Of a stretch of DNA of 42,682 nucleotides, positions 18,149-28,794 are shown piece by piece. Source of the stretch: Candidatus Martarchaeota archaeon (lineage in GTDB: Archaea > Micrarchaeota > Micrarchaeia > Micrarchaeales > CABMGC01); NCBI GenBank assembly GCA_023476545.1, contig JAMCYP010000010.1:1-42682 (forward strand), read 5' to 3'. The stretch's first letter is position 1, and each line of letters begins with the position of its first letter. The notes beneath the pieces are model-generated. The model ran no database searches. It was not told the origin of the DNA and was given only the letters and a program-made list of their open reading frames with translations. Made by a program: the position numbers and the translations under genes.

Positions 18149-18817
18149 TTACTTAGCGGTGAGTTTCGCCTTCTCTATGTAAAATATGCCATTGGTACCA
18201 GATACCTCAATGCGCGAGCTCTCCACCGTTATGCTCTTCTTGAAGAGCGGGGCGTCAAGCACGAACGTCTCAGCCTCGCCTCCCTCGAATAGCATGTTTA
18301 TCCCGTGCTTCCTGTTGGCTACTTTGAGGTGTTCTATCATTCCGCTGTCGATTCGCTCGCCGAGCAGCGACGTCTCGAGCCCTTCTGCCGAGACGGACGT
18401 GAGTATGACGTTGTACCTGGACGCCAGCTCATTCAGCTCGTCTAGCGGGTCGATGTGCCAGAGGGGCGCGATGTGCTCTATGCCCAGCCTTGAGGTTATC
18501 TCGTTGATCCTATCTGCCTGGTACCTGCTGTATGTCGCTCCCGTCACCAGCAGCTTCACGTCGTTGTCCACCAGCGCCTTCTCGAGGTCCCCGAGCTCCT
18601 CCTCCTTCTTTCCTTCAGTGTCCGCGAAGACATGTCGCGTGCCCAGCGCCTCGGCCTGCATCTTCGTCATGTCCACGTTGGGATAGTGGAACATGTAGCT
18701 TTCCCTGTTGGCGCTACGCATCGTTATAAGCAGGTCGATCTCCGCTCCCAGCGCCACCGCCTTGTGTAGTGCTAGAGTGGAGTCCTTGCCGCCGCTGAAC
18801 AGGCAGGCGTTCGTCAT
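18149..18817 (-). CDS. Dph6-like ATP-pyrophosphatase (diphthine-ammonia ligase family)
   Basis: N-terminal LFSGGKDSTLALHKA PP-loop; YSRYQADRINEITSRLGIEHIAPLWH. Confidence 0.85.
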   Translation of the reverse strand: MTNACLFSGGKDSTLALHKAVALGAEIDLLITMRSANRESYMFHYPNVDMTKMQAEALGTRHVFADTEGKKEEELGDLEKALVDNDVKLLVTGATYSRYQADRINEITSRLGIEHIAPLWHIDPLDELNELASRYNVILTSVSAEGLETSLLGERIDSGMIEHLKVANRKHGINMLFEGGEAETFVLDAPLFKKSITVESSRIEVSGTNGIFYIEKAKLTAK

Positions 18818-19431
18818 GCATTCTGCCTTTCTATCTTCTTCTTCACGTGCTTGAGCGCTGAGAACATGTCGCGTTCCATCTCGTCAAGCCTGAAAGATAT
18901 GTAAGCGCCCTCCTTCTTAAGTCGCGGCAGGAGTATGTACTCCAACGCGTTGACCCTCCTCTTCACCCTGTCTATCTCGAGTATGAGCCTCTTGAGGCTC
19001 TGCTCCCTCTTCGCCGTGTCTATGATCATCTCCTTGACGCCGGAGAAGGCGTAGCTGACATCGCTGACCGCGGTGCTGCTATGGAGCAACACCTGCGCCT
19101 TCTGCTGATTCTGAACGTTCTCTATCTCCGGTATCCTTACGCCCATTACGTTCTTCACGCCCACTCTTACCTCCGAGGAGTCCATGGCGTAGAGGCTCGC
19201 CTGCTCCAGCTCGAAGTCGCCCGCGAACGTGGACGCGAGCACGGTTGTCTTGTATGCCGCCTGTAGCATCTCGTGCAGTCTCTTCCTGTCGCTCTTCGAC
19301 TCCTTGAGCATCGAGAAGAACTCCAGAACAAGGGCCTCACGCTTTCTCTTCAGCAGGTCGTGCCCCTTTGCCGCAAGCTTCGCGCTCTTCCTGACGTTTA
19401 TCAGGTTCATCCTTGTCGGGTTTCTGGCCAT
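18814..19431 (-). CDS. atpD: A/V-type ATP synthase subunit D
   Basis: Subunit D-like sequence (NPTRMNLINVRKSAKLAAKGHDLLKRKREALV) in operon position after B. Confidence 0.9.
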   Translation of the reverse strand: MARNPTRMNLINVRKSAKLAAKGHDLLKRKREALVLEFFSMLKESKSDRKRLHEMLQAAYKTTVLASTFAGDFELEQASLYAMDSSEVRVGVKNVMGVRIPEIENVQNQQKAQVLLHSSTAVSDVSYAFSGVKEMIIDTAKREQSLKRLILEIDRVKRRVNALEYILLPRLKKEGAYISFRLDEMERDMFSALKHVKKKIERQNA

Positions 19432-19434
19432 CCA

Positions 19435-20943
19435 CTACCTCTTCTTTCTCCTGCCTCCTGACTTTTTACCCGCTGCCTTCTTCGCGGGCTGTTTCTTCTC
19501 CTCCTTCTCTTCCTCTCTCTTGGTCTCTGCGCTTGCCTTCGGGCTTTCTTTCGGCGCCGAGCCCCTGTGCTTGAAGTGATACTTGCTTATGTGCTCGCTC
19601 TTTATCCTCGTGAGCTCGCCTTCAGGCAGTTCGGAGAGCAGCTTCCATCCTATGTCCAATGTGTTTTCTATGCTCCTGTCCTCATCCTCTCCTTGCGCAA
19701 GGAACTCTTTCTCGAAGTCGTCACCGAATTTCAGGTATAGCTTGTCCGTCTCGCTGAGCGCCTCTGTGCCTATGATCGCGCTCAGGCTTCTCGATTCCTG
19801 CGCTCTAGCGTACGCTCCGTAGAGCTGGTCGGCCACACCCCTGTGGTCCTCCCTTGTCTTGCCTGCTCCGATTCCGTTGTTCATAAGCCTCGAGAGCGAG
19901 CCGAGAGGGTTGACCGGCGGGTAGAGGCCCTTGTTGTTCAGCTCCCTGCTCAGGAATATCTGGCCCTCGGTTATGTAGCCGGTAAGGTCAGGTATCGGAT
20001 GCGTGATGTCGTCGCCAGGCATCGTGACGATGTTGAGCTGCGTTATGCTGCCCTTCCTTCCCTCAGCTATTCCCGCCCGCTCGTAGATGCTGGCGAGGTC
20101 GGTGTACATGTAGCCCGGGTATCCTCTCCTTCCAGGAACCTCCTCCCTTGCGCTCGCCATCTCTCTCAGGGCCTCGCAGTAGTTGGTCATGTCAGTGAGC
20201 ATGACCAGCACGTGCATGCCTTTGTCGTAGGCGAGAAACTCAGCAGTTGTCAGTGCGAGCCTCGGCGTGAGTATCCTCTCTATGCTCGGATCGTCTGCCA
20301 GGTTCATGAACGCCACGGTCCTCTTGAGCGCTCCGGTCTTCCTGAAGTTCTCGATGAAGAACGAGGCGTCGTCGTAGGTTATGCCTATTCCCGCGAACAC
20401 TACAGCGAAGTTCTCCTTGCTTCCGACGACCTTTGCCTGCCTAGCTATCTGCGCCGCGAGCCTGTTGTGTGGCAGTCCCGAGCCGGAGAAGATTGGAAGC
20501 TTCTGGCCCCTGACCAGCGTCATGAGGCCGTCTATGGATGATACGCCCGTCTGTATGAAGTCGCTGGGCATGCGCCTAGCTGTGGGATTCATGGGTTCGC
20601 CATTTATGTCGCGCTCCTTCTCCACCGCGAAGGCCGCGTTTGTGTCCTTTGGCTTGCCCTGGCCGTTGAACACCCTGCCTAGCATCTCCTCGCCCACCCC
20701 GAGCTTGAAAGTATCGCCGGTGAACCTCACGCTGGTTGACTTTATGCTTATCCCGCTCGTGGGTCCGAACACCTGTACCACCGCATATGTGTCAGCGGTC
20801 TCTATGACCTGGCCCAGCCTCTCCTCCCCCGAATCAAGCCTTATCTTCGTGATCTCTCCGTAGCCCGCGTTCTTTATCGCGTTGACAACCAGAAGCGGTC
20901 CGGATACTTTGCCAAGCGTCCTGTACTCTGTCTCGAACTTCAT
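19435..20943 (-). CDS. atpB: A/V-type ATP synthase subunit B
   Basis: [17 protein letters not shown] and [37 protein letters not shown]; long Lys-rich C-terminal tail. Confidence 0.93.
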   Translation of the reverse strand: MKFETEYRTLGKVSGPLLVVNAIKNAGYGEITKIRLDSGEERLGQVIETADTYAVVQVFGPTSGISIKSTSVRFTGDTFKLGVGEEMLGRVFNGQGKPKDTNAAFAVEKERDINGEPMNPTARRMPSDFIQTGVSSIDGLMTLVRGQKLPIFSGSGLPHNRLAAQIARQAKVVGSKENFAVVFAGIGITYDDASFFIENFRKTGALKRTVAFMNLADDPSIERILTPRLALTTAEFLAYDKGMHVLVMLTDMTNYCEALREMASAREEVPGRRGYPGYMYTDLASIYERAGIAEGRKGSITQLNIVTMPGDDITHPIPDLTGYITEGQIFLSRELNNKGLYPPVNPLGSLSRLMNNGIGAGKTREDHRGVADQLYGAYARAQESRSLSAIIGTEALSETDKLYLKFGDDFEKEFLAQGEDEDRSIENTLDIGWKLLSELPEGELTRIKSEHISKYHFKHRGSAPKESPKASAETKREEEKEEKKQPAKKAAGKKSGGRRKKR

Positions 20944-22718
20944 GCCTTCACCTCTTCCTCCATGCCGTGCTCCGCCACGAGCTTCTTGAACTGCGACTCT
21001 ATCTGCTCGTTTATCTTCCCACCCTCTGCATCTATCTTCTCTTCCGGTATCTCCTTCATCCTTGAGATCTCCTTCACCACGTCGAGCTCCAGAGAGTTCT
21101 CGGCGCTAACTCCCTTCCGCGCAGCCTCCTCCGCTTTGTCCCCGAAGTGCAGCATGGTACCTATCATGATGTTCTGCTTCTTCAGGCTCGTGAAAGCGTC
21201 TACTGGATCGAATGCCGACTGCCTCAGGAAGTTCTCCCTCACCATCCTTCCCACTCCGAGCAGCACGCGTTCCGTGTCAGGCAGCGCGTCCTCCCCCACC
21301 AGCTGCACTATGTCCTTCAGCTCAGCCTCCTTCTGCAGCAGCGCCTGCGTCCTGTTCCTGTTGGATGTGAAGTCTTCTCCTATGTTCTTGTCGTACCAGC
21401 CCTGCAGCGCCCCGGTGTAGAGCGAGTAGCTGCTGAGCCAGTTTATTGATGGGAAGTGCCTCGAGCTTGCGAGCGCGGCATCAAGCGCCCAGAACGTCTT
21501 GACCACCCTGAGCGTGCTCTGCGCCACCGGCTCTGACAGGTCTCCTCCCGGAGGGGAGACTGCGCCGACCACAGTCACAGATCCGATTCCGCCGTCAAGG
21601 GTCTTCACGCGTCCTGCTCTCTCGTAGAACTCTGCAACTCTCTTTGGAAGGTATGCGGGATAGCCTTCCTCTCCTGGCATCTCCTCCAGCCTTGTGGATA
21701 TCTCCCTCATCGCCTCTGCCCACCTTGATGTGGAGTCTGCCATGAGCGCCACGTTGTATCCCATGTCCCTGAAGTATTCGGCTATGGTTATGCCAGTGTA
21801 GATGCTGGCTTCCCTGGCAGCCACGGGCATGTTGCTCGTGTTGGCTATCAGTACAGTTCGTTCCATTAGCGGCCTGCCGGTGGTCGGATCCTTCAGCTCG
21901 GGAAACTCCGTAAGCACATCTGTCATCTCGTTGCCTCGCTCACCGCATCCCACATAAACGACCACGTTCGCGTCAGAGTACTTGGCCAGGGACTGCTGCG
22001 TCACAGTCTTTCCGCTTCCGAACGGTCCAGGTATGCCAGCGGTCCCTCCCTTTGCGACAGGGAAGAGCGTGTCTATCACCCGCATTCCTGTGATAAGGGG
22101 CACCTCGGCAGCTATCTTCTCCGCATATCTCGCAGCCTGTCTTACGGGTCTCTTCTGCAGCATGCTCACCTTTGCCATGCCCCTGCCTGTCTTCACCACG
22201 GCTACGGTATCCTCAACGCTCATCTTTCCTGATTTTATGCTCTCGATTCTGCCGTTGACTCCCTGCGGCACCATTATGTAGTGCTTTATCAGCGGCGTCT
22301 CCTCCACGTATCCGATTATCGTGCCCTCTGTGACACGCGCGCCCTTCACCGCCTTCTTGTCCGCGTGGAACTGCCACTTCTTCTTCCTGTCTATTGAGTT
22401 TACGTCGCTGCCCCTCCTGATGAAGATGCCAGTCTTCGCCTTTATCATGTTGAGCGGTCGCTGCACCCCGTCGAATATCTGCGAGAGTATGCCCGGGCCC
22501 AGCTCAACTGAGAGCTGCGTGTCCGTAGATACCACCTTCTCCCCAGGCCTGACCCCGTTCGTGTCCTCGTACACCTGTATTATCGCGCGTTCGCCCTCAA
22601 GCTTTATCACCTCCCCTATGAGCTTTGCGCTTCCTACCCGCACCACGTCGTACATGCTGGCGCCGAGCATCTCCTTCGCTACCACGAGCGGTCCCGATAT
22701 TCTCTCTATTATTCCCAA
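20940..22718 (-). CDS. atpA: A/V-type ATP synthase subunit A
   Basis: Walker [13 protein letters not shown] and [16 protein letters not shown]; no intein insertion. Confidence 0.95.
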   Translation of the reverse strand: MGIIERISGPLVVAKEMLGASMYDVVRVGSAKLIGEVIKLEGERAIIQVYEDTNGVRPGEKVVSTDTQLSVELGPGILSQIFDGVQRPLNMIKAKTGIFIRRGSDVNSIDRKKKWQFHADKKAVKGARVTEGTIIGYVEETPLIKHYIMVPQGVNGRIESIKSGKMSVEDTVAVVKTGRGMAKVSMLQKRPVRQAARYAEKIAAEVPLITGMRVIDTLFPVAKGGTAGIPGPFGSGKTVTQQSLAKYSDANVVVYVGCGERGNEMTDVLTEFPELKDPTTGRPLMERTVLIANTSNMPVAAREASIYTGITIAEYFRDMGYNVALMADSTSRWAEAMREISTRLEEMPGEEGYPAYLPKRVAEFYERAGRVKTLDGGIGSVTVVGAVSPPGGDLSEPVAQSTLRVVKTFWALDAALASSRHFPSINWLSSYSLYTGALQGWYDKNIGEDFTSNRNRTQALLQKEAELKDIVQLVGEDALPDTERVLLGVGRMVRENFLRQSAFDPVDAFTSLKKQNIMIGTMLHFGDKAEEAARKGVSAENSLELDVVKEISRMKEIPEEKIDAEGGKINEQIESQFKKLVAEHGMEEEVKA

Positions 22719-22726
22719 AACATCAC

Positions 22727-23080
22727 CTAACTCTTTGTCCTGTCCTGCAGTATGTCCACGCCCACGGCCCTGAGTATCAGACGCCTCAGTGTGTCTTCGC
22801 CTCCCTCCTTCTCGTTGTAATCGGCCACGGATACGACCAGCGGATCAAGCGAGTTGTCTATCCTGTACCTCGTCCTCCTGTCAGTTATCGACTCAGCCAC
22901 GCCCTGCGAGATCACTATTATGCCAACGTCGTCCCTGTCCAGCATCGCGTTCATCCTCCGCTCCGCATCCTCCTTGTCCTTCACCGTATGGCTCTCGCTG
23001 ACCCCGGCAAGCTTCATGCCTAGAGGCAGCACCTCGCTGCCAAGCACCACTATCTTCTTGTTCTGCATCACTTGAGCCAT
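22727..23080 (-). CDS. atpF: A/V-type ATP synthase subunit F
   Basis: Size, sequence and operon position. Confidence 0.8.
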   Translation of the reverse strand: MAQVMQNKKIVVLGSEVLPLGMKLAGVSESHTVKDKEDAERRMNAMLDRDDVGIIVISQGVAESITDRRTRYRIDNSLDPLVVSVADYNEKEGGEDTLRRLILRAVGVDILQDRTKS

Positions 23081-24132
23081 GATATCATTCCCTTTATCTC
23101 CGTGTCGCTGAGCCCGTAGCTCCTGCCCTTGATCAGTATCCTCAGCGTGAACACCTCCACCTCCTTGAGGTAGAGGAACGCAACCAGCGCCCCGAAAGAC
23201 AGCACGCTGTGCCTTACGCTGCGCAGCGCCTTCCTGAATATCTCGTTAAGCATCGCAATCTCGAATATCATGAGCGGCTTGGTGCCGCTGGCTGCGTACT
23301 CTGCAGCCGCCTGCTTCAGGCCGAATGCCTTCGCGGACGCGGCAAGCTCTCCCGCGTCCTTCGCATCCTTGAACAGCTTCTCCAGAGCGCCTGTCTGCAT
23401 CGTGCCGTTTGGCAGGATGCGTCCCGACACAACGCTGAAGTCCAGCCTGTGCTTCTTCGCTTCGAGCAGCAGGAGCACGTTCCTCATGTCTATCCTGCTC
23501 CTTATGAGTCCCGCAGCTTCGCGGTCTATGGTAGAGAGCCTCTGTATCGTGCCTCCCAGCTTCAGGTAGTAGCTCTGCTCAAGCGCCGCGTTGGCCTCGA
23601 CAACGCTGTGCGAGCGCTTGTAGGCATCGAGGGCGCTGTCAAGCATCTCGGCGTATGGCGTGTGCAGCGTGAGCCAGGCTATGGCCTCATCCACGCTCTT
23701 TGCTGCTGTAGCCTCCTTCGCGATGCTGAGTCCGGCGTACTTGGTGTCGATTATGTACTCTGATACGTCTTCGTATCTCTTCTTTGAGGCCACGGCCTCA
23801 AGCATGACCTTTATGTTGCCTATGTCCCACTCGCCGACTATCGCTATCATTATGGCCCGTTGGTCCTTCGGCGCTATTGAGATGAGCTTGCTGATCTCCT
23901 TTCCGAGGTTCTTGCTCAGGGCAAAGTCCACAAGCGTTCCCATCGCCTTCACCCCTCCGAACCTCTCCACGTCCGACTTGTACTCGGTCTGCAGCAGCAT
24001 CGCGGCTATGCTTCCGGGATCCTTTGCAGCGAGCATGCGTTCAAGCGTCTCCCTGCTCACGAGCTTAGACTCCATCGCCTTGACCCTCGTATTCGAGTAT
24101 GCGTACTTCATCGCGTCCTTGAGTCCTGGCAT
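23068..24132 (-). CDS. atpC: A/V-type ATP synthase subunit C
   Basis: YAYSNTRVKAMESKLVS start and operon position. Confidence 0.85.
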   Translation of the reverse strand: MPGLKDAMKYAYSNTRVKAMESKLVSRETLERMLAAKDPGSIAAMLLQTEYKSDVERFGGVKAMGTLVDFALSKNLGKEISKLISIAPKDQRAIMIAIVGEWDIGNIKVMLEAVASKKRYEDVSEYIIDTKYAGLSIAKEATAAKSVDEAIAWLTLHTPYAEMLDSALDAYKRSHSVVEANAALEQSYYLKLGGTIQRLSTIDREAAGLIRSRIDMRNVLLLLEAKKHRLDFSVVSGRILPNGTMQTGALEKLFKDAKDAGELAASAKAFGLKQAAAEYAASGTKPLMIFEIAMLNEIFRKALRSVRHSVLSFGALVAFLYLKEVEVFTLRILIKGRSYGLSDTEIKGMISWLK

Positions 24133-24134
24133 GC

Positions 24135-24740
24135 CTATCTTCCCCGCTTCCTCCCTGTGCGCCTGACCGCAGGAACGTGTGCCTTGAAGGCCTCTTCCAG
24201 GAGCATCGTCTCTATCTCCTGCCTGTTCTCCTCGAACAGCCCGTCTATAGTTGCGCTTATCCTTATGCTTCCGCTTCTGTTGCTGAGCTCCACTCCGTTG
24301 CCCGCGTTCCCATACTTAATCCTGCCGCCGAAATCCCTGACCTGCTTTGCCTCCTTCCTTCCGATCATCAGGGTGAGTTCGCCTTCAGGTGCTATGGACC
24401 TGGCTTCGTGCACCGCATTCTCGATGAGCCTGGAGTAGCCCGCCTTCTTCACCCTCTTTATCACCAGCGCCTTGAGCTTCACCATCGCATGCCGCATCGC
24501 CTTGTTCCTTGCCTCGAGGAGCGCGCTCCTCTCCTGCAGCTCTATGCTCTCGTTCTGCTCGGCATCCATCTTGCTTATCTCGGCGTTCGTGGATATCTCT
24601 GCAGCCTCGCGTATGTTCTTTGCCTTGGACCTGGCATCGTCGAGCGTCTTCGCAGCCGCTTCCCTGCCCTTGCCCTCGATCTCGCTGGCTCTGCTCTCCG
24701 CGTCCTCGAGTATGTGCTTCTCCAACCTGTCCAGGGGCAT
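24135..24740 (-). CDS. atpE: A/V-type ATP synthase subunit E
   Basis: Coiled-coil N-terminus and operon position. Confidence 0.8.
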   Translation of the reverse strand: MPLDRLEKHILEDAESRASEIEGKGREAAAKTLDDARSKAKNIREAAEISTNAEISKMDAEQNESIELQERSALLEARNKAMRHAMVKLKALVIKRVKKAGYSRLIENAVHEARSIAPEGELTLMIGRKEAKQVRDFGGRIKYGNAGNGVELSNRSGSIRISATIDGLFEENRQEIETMLLEEAFKAHVPAVRRTGRKRGR

Positions 24741-24747
24741 CGCACAC

Positions 24748-24984
24748 CTAGATTAGGCCGGCAGCCAGCATTATCAGTATAGCTACCACGAAGCCGAATA
24801 TGAGCAGCGTCTCCGGCAGCACGAGGAACAGCAACGCCATTCCAAGCTGATCAGGCTTCTCCGCTATCAATCCGAGTCCCGCAGCTCCTATCGCTGACTG
24901 TGCAACTCCTGTTCCTACCGCGCCTCCGAGTATTGCGACTCCGGCGCCCACGGCCGCTATCGCGGCCTCGATTCCTATTGTCAT
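24748..24984 (-). CDS. atpK: A/V-type ATP synthase subunit K (c-ring proteolipid)
   Basis: Gly/Ala-rich two-TM hairpin with ion-binding Glu in LPETLLIFGF. Confidence 0.92.
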   Translation of the reverse strand: MTIGIEAAIAAVGAGVAILGGAVGTGVAQSAIGAAGLGLIAEKPDQLGMALLFLVLPETLLIFGFVVAILIMLAAGLI

Positions 24985-26885
24985 GATTGGACCTCTTTAG
25001 TATAACGCCTTCTGTAAAAGAAGGGCTTGAACTTCACACCCCCGCCAGTATAGAACTTGGAGAAGAACTCAACGAAGTTGAGCCTCGCCCCCTGTACCAA
25101 TCCTTCGAAGATTCCGAGGATCATGTTAACGAAATGCAGCAATATAAAGATTGCTGAGGTGAGAAGGAACGGGAGTATGCCGGCGGCCAGCGACGGGGTG
25201 AACGTCTTGTCTATCAGCAGCGCGAGTATCACGCTTGCAAGCCCGAAACCCATTATCCTCGCGTAGCTGAGGGGGTGCGAGATGAGGCTCACCACCTCCG
25301 TAGCCTCGACTCCGCTGAGCGCGATTGTGGCTACCAGCGCGACAATGCCAACTCCGGTCGCAATCGCGGTCACGGTTCCGTTGAACATGCCAAGGAGGCC
25401 TCCGCTCACCGCTACGGTGCCAGCCACTATGGCGACCACCGAGGTGAGCTTCGCAATCGCCAGCTTCTTGTGTCCGTGTTCCCTGCTGTTCACGAATCCG
25501 AAGAGCAGGCCCACTATCACCTGCGCGAGCCCGAAGAGCACGGTTACCCCCAGCACGAGCGGCGTATCCTTCAGCCAATCGAAGCCGTAGAAGCCTGGCA
25601 GCAGGTATTGGTTCAGCCCGAACCCGAAGTACTGGTTTGATAGGAAACCGAAGAAGATGATCGCTGCGGCGCATATCTCCCATACCTTGGCAACGCTGTT
25701 CATGAGAGTGTCTGGCTCTGTCCGCTTGTCTATGAACCATGCGAAGAGCAGCGACACTATTCCATATCCGACATCGGATACCATCAGTCCATAGAATATA
25801 GGAAACGAGATTATGAAGATCCACGTGGGGTCGAGCTCGTCGCTGCGTGGCAGGGAGAAGAACTCCATCAGGTTGTCGAACGGCTTCAGGAACGCGGGCC
25901 TGGAGACCAGCGTGGGCGCCAACTCATCCGAGTCCATGGCCTCCATGGCGAACGCGCCGCGTGCCGTCCTCTCCATCTCTGCCTCTATCTCCACGTATCT
26001 CCTCTTCTCTATCCATCCCTCTACCACGAACGCCGACTCGGTGCGCTTGAAGTTTATTCCGGCGCCCGCCCTCTCCGCCTCTACTGTAAGCATCTCCAGC
26101 GTGCTCTCAATGCGGTGGCGGTCTTCGCGCGCGCGTGTCTCGAGTTTGGCGACAGCCTTGCGCCTCTCTTGCTCCCGCCCTGTTCTTGTGCGCACAAGGC
26201 GCTCGACAACCTTCTCCGGAGTGGAGTTGAAGTCTGCGCCGTATATCTCTATCTTCCTGACGCCAGGCACATGCTCCAGTCCGTCAAGCGCCTTGGCATC
26301 ATTCTTTTCGTAAGCAATCAGCACCGCCCTGCCGCTCTTGCTTTCGTTCTCTATCACCTCATACCTCTCCCGCAGCTCCCTTAGCGGCGCAGCAGCCTTC
26401 CTGAGCGCCTTCTTTCCGATCACAAACGCCTCATATGCCAGCGTCTCCCCTCCGAGCTTTGAGAAGTCTATCCCTGAGCCGAAGAAGAGCGATGCTGTTT
26501 TTATCTCTGACTCGAGCTTCGCGGAGTCGTCGTCTATGACCTTTATTTCCTCGTCCAGTGCCAGCGTGTCATCTACAGCCTTGAATCCGCTGGCCTGGGC
26601 CAGCAGCGCGTGCAGCTTCGGCTGCGTACTTATCTCACGAGCCCGCTTCTCCACGGCCTTCTTCGCATATCCCTGCAGGATTGTCATGGCGGAACTGTAG
26701 CGCACTATCTGTTCCGATATCTCTGGAAGGGACTCCTCGGGCACGTCGTCCGCAATCTCGAGCTTGCTCTTCCTTATGTCTATTACGCCCAGGTGGTGCA
26801 GCTTTCTGACGATCTCCTGCCTGCGGCTGCGCAATCCAACGAGCCTTATCTTCTGCATCTTCGCTGTGCGGAACACTCTAGGCAC
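24981..26885 (-). CDS. atpI: A/V-type ATP synthase subunit I
   Basis: Long cytoplasmic N-terminus plus multi-TM C-terminus; FPIFYGLMVSDVGYGI and PLSYARIMGFGLA. Confidence 0.9.
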   Translation of the reverse strand: MPRVFRTAKMQKIRLVGLRSRRQEIVRKLHHLGVIDIRKSKLEIADDVPEESLPEISEQIVRYSSAMTILQGYAKKAVEKRAREISTQPKLHALLAQASGFKAVDDTLALDEEIKVIDDDSAKLESEIKTASLFFGSGIDFSKLGGETLAYEAFVIGKKALRKAAAPLRELRERYEVIENESKSGRAVLIAYEKNDAKALDGLEHVPGVRKIEIYGADFNSTPEKVVERLVRTRTGREQERRKAVAKLETRAREDRHRIESTLEMLTVEAERAGAGINFKRTESAFVVEGWIEKRRYVEIEAEMERTARGAFAMEAMDSDELAPTLVSRPAFLKPFDNLMEFFSLPRSDELDPTWIFIISFPIFYGLMVSDVGYGIVSLLFAWFIDKRTEPDTLMNSVAKVWEICAAAIIFFGFLSNQYFGFGLNQYLLPGFYGFDWLKDTPLVLGVTVLFGLAQVIVGLLFGFVNSREHGHKKLAIAKLTSVVAIVAGTVAVSGGLLGMFNGTVTAIATGVGIVALVATIALSGVEATEVVSLISHPLSYARIMGFGLASVILALLIDKTFTPSLAAGILPFLLTSAIFILLHFVNMILGIFEGLVQGARLNFVEFFSKFYTGGGVKFKPFFYRRRYTKEVQS

Positions 26886-27204
26886 CGAGTATCAGTTCTG
26901 CGGCCTTCTTCGCCACTGCTTCAAGGACGCGTGCGCTTATCTTGGTCTTCTCCACCTTCCTTGCCTCTTTTTCTATCTCCTGCATCCTCTTCTGCATGGT
27001 CCTCTTCCTTTTCTCCGCAGCGTCTTCGAGCATCGTGCGTCTCTTCTCTTCCGCAGTTATCTCAGCCTCATCCAGGGTCTCCCTCGCCTTCTCCACGGCG
27101 TCGTCAGCGTGCTTCCTTGACCTGCTCTCAGCGCTTGCGATTATATCCTTGGATCTTGACTCCGCTTCCTGAATCCTGGTTATGGCCTCCATTCCTGACT
27201 TCAC
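26878..27204 (-). CDS. atpH: A/V-type ATP synthase subunit H
   Basis: Short coiled-coil protein at the head of the operon. Confidence 0.75.
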   Translation of the reverse strand: MKSGMEAITRIQEAESRSKDIIASAESRSRKHADDAVEKARETLDEAEITAEEKRRTMLEDAAEKRKRTMQKRMQEIEKEARKVEKTKISARVLEAVAKKAAELILGA

Positions 27205-27241
27205 GCACTTCCCCCGACAAATAAGCAGAATTATTTCGAAC

Positions 27242-27907
27242 CTAGCTCTTATTAGGCTTTACGTAGCTACTTGGGCAGATGTCCTTCAACACGCAACGAC
27301 CGCACTCCCTGTTCCTGGCCTTGCAGGTATCCCTGCCGAGCTCTATCAGCGTGTTCGATATCCTTCCCCAGTCTCTCTTCGGGTATGTGCGCAGCAGCGC
27401 CATCTCTGTTTTGTACGGATCCCTGCTTCGAGAGAAGCCTAGTCGCCTGGCGACCCTGCCCGCGTGCGTGTCCACCGCGATGCCCTCATTTATTCCATAT
27501 CCCTCGTTCAGCACCACGTTCGCCACCTTCCTGCCAACGCCTGGCAGTTCCATCATCTCGTCCAGCGTTTTTGGAACCCTGCCGTGGAACCTCTCCACTA
27601 TCATCCTGGCAGACTTCCTCAGGTGCCTGGCCTTTGTCTTGTAGTAGTTCATGCCTCTCAGGTACCGCCTGAGAGTTGCAGGATCGGCGTGCGCGTAGTC
27701 TTTGAAGGTATGGAACCGCCTGAACAGCATCTGAGTCGTCTTGTTGGTCTGCACGTCGGTAGATTGCGGCGATAGGAGCACCGCGACAAACAGGTGCGTC
27801 ATGTTCCTGTGCCTGAGCTGCGTGTGAATGCCATATCCGTATCTTTTCGAGAGGCGTCGGAGCACAAGCCTCGCGTACTCTGCACCGGGCATAAGGTCAT
27901 AAAGCAC
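27242..27907 (-). CDS. nth: Endonuclease III (DNA-(apurinic/apyrimidinic site) lyase)
   Basis: HhH LPGVGRKVANVVL, VDTHAGRVARRLG and C-terminal Fe-S cysteines. Confidence 0.92.
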   Translation of the reverse strand: MLYDLMPGAEYARLVLRRLSKRYGYGIHTQLRHRNMTHLFVAVLLSPQSTDVQTNKTTQMLFRRFHTFKDYAHADPATLRRYLRGMNYYKTKARHLRKSARMIVERFHGRVPKTLDEMMELPGVGRKVANVVLNEGYGINEGIAVDTHAGRVARRLGFSRSRDPYKTEMALLRTYPKRDWGRISNTLIELGRDTCKARNRECGRCVLKDICPSSYVKPNKS

Positions 27908-27934
27908 AGGTTTCCAAATAATAAAAGGGTTTCC

Positions 27935-28756
27935 TTGACAAGAAAACCGGCCGTCGCTGGCACGTTCTACCCTGCGGACCCTGGAGAGCTAGAGGCCCTG
28001 ATATCGAAGCAGATGCTCAAGACCGATACTACAGCACTCTCAGAAAGCAAGGCGTTCGTGGCTCCGCACGCAGGCTACCAGTTCTCAGGCCAGGTGGCCG
28101 CGCATACATACGCCGCACTGCAGCAGGCGCATGCGAAGAAGAGGTTCGACACTCTTGTCATAATAGGTCCGAACCACACAGGCTACGGCAGGCCGATAGC
28201 GGTGTCGCTCGAGGATTGGCAGACTCCGCTTGGCGTCGTCAAGAACGACAGGGAACTTTCGGAGACGATAGCCAACCTACCTGACATGTACGCAGACGAG
28301 ATAGCGCACGCTTTCGAGCACTCGGTGGAGGTGCAGCTTCCGTTCATACAGAAGACAATAGGGGAGATGAAGTGCGTGTTTGTCTGCATGGGCGATCAGT
28401 CGTATGAGTCGTGCATAGCACTGACAAACGCGATAGTCTCCGCGGCGAAGAGCAGGAAGAGGAACATAACGATAATCGCAAGCTCGGACTTCAACCACTA
28501 TGAGCCAGCGACCGTCGCCAAGAAGAAGGACGCTCCGGCGATCGACGCCGCGCTGAAGCTCGATCCCGAGGGTTTCCACGAGCTCATTCACAAGAACAAC
28601 GACAGCGCATGCGGCTTCGGCCCAGTGACCGTGGCTGCTATGTTTGCCAGGAGGAGCGGGGCGAGGTCAGGCATGCTGCTCAAGTATGCAACATCAGGCG
28701 ACACTACAAACGACTACAGCTCAGTGGTCGCATACGCAAGCATAGTCTTCGGCTAG
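27935..28756 (+). CDS. MEMO1 family protein
   Basis: RKPAVAGTFYPADPGEL, APHAGYQFSGQVAA, IIGPNHTGYG, ASSDFNHYEP; TTG start at 27935 fits the conserved N-terminus better than the listed ORF start. Confidence 0.88.
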   Translation: MTRKPAVAGTFYPADPGELEALISKQMLKTDTTALSESKAFVAPHAGYQFSGQVAAHTYAALQQAHAKKRFDTLVIIGPNHTGYGRPIAVSLEDWQTPLGVVKNDRELSETIANLPDMYADEIAHAFEHSVEVQLPFIQKTIGEMKCVFVCMGDQSYESCIALTNAIVSAAKSRKRNITIIASSDFNHYEPATVAKKKDAPAIDAALKLDPEGFHELIHKNNDSACGFGPVTVAAMFARRSGARSGMLLKYATSGDTTNDYSSVVAYASIVFG

Positions 28757-28794
28757 GGTGGCTGAGTTCTCCACCTTCTCTCTCCTCCTTTCGT

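Noticed and set aside
20940-22718. Possible intein in ATPase subunit A (a known archaeal insertion site)
   Set aside because: The Walker A region [12 protein letters not shown] is uninterrupted and the length of 592 aa is normal.
16900-27204. Many long antisense ORFs opposite the ATPase operon and aminotransferase
   Set aside because: Shadow ORFs of GC-rich genes; the sense strand carries clear conserved families with tight operon spacing.
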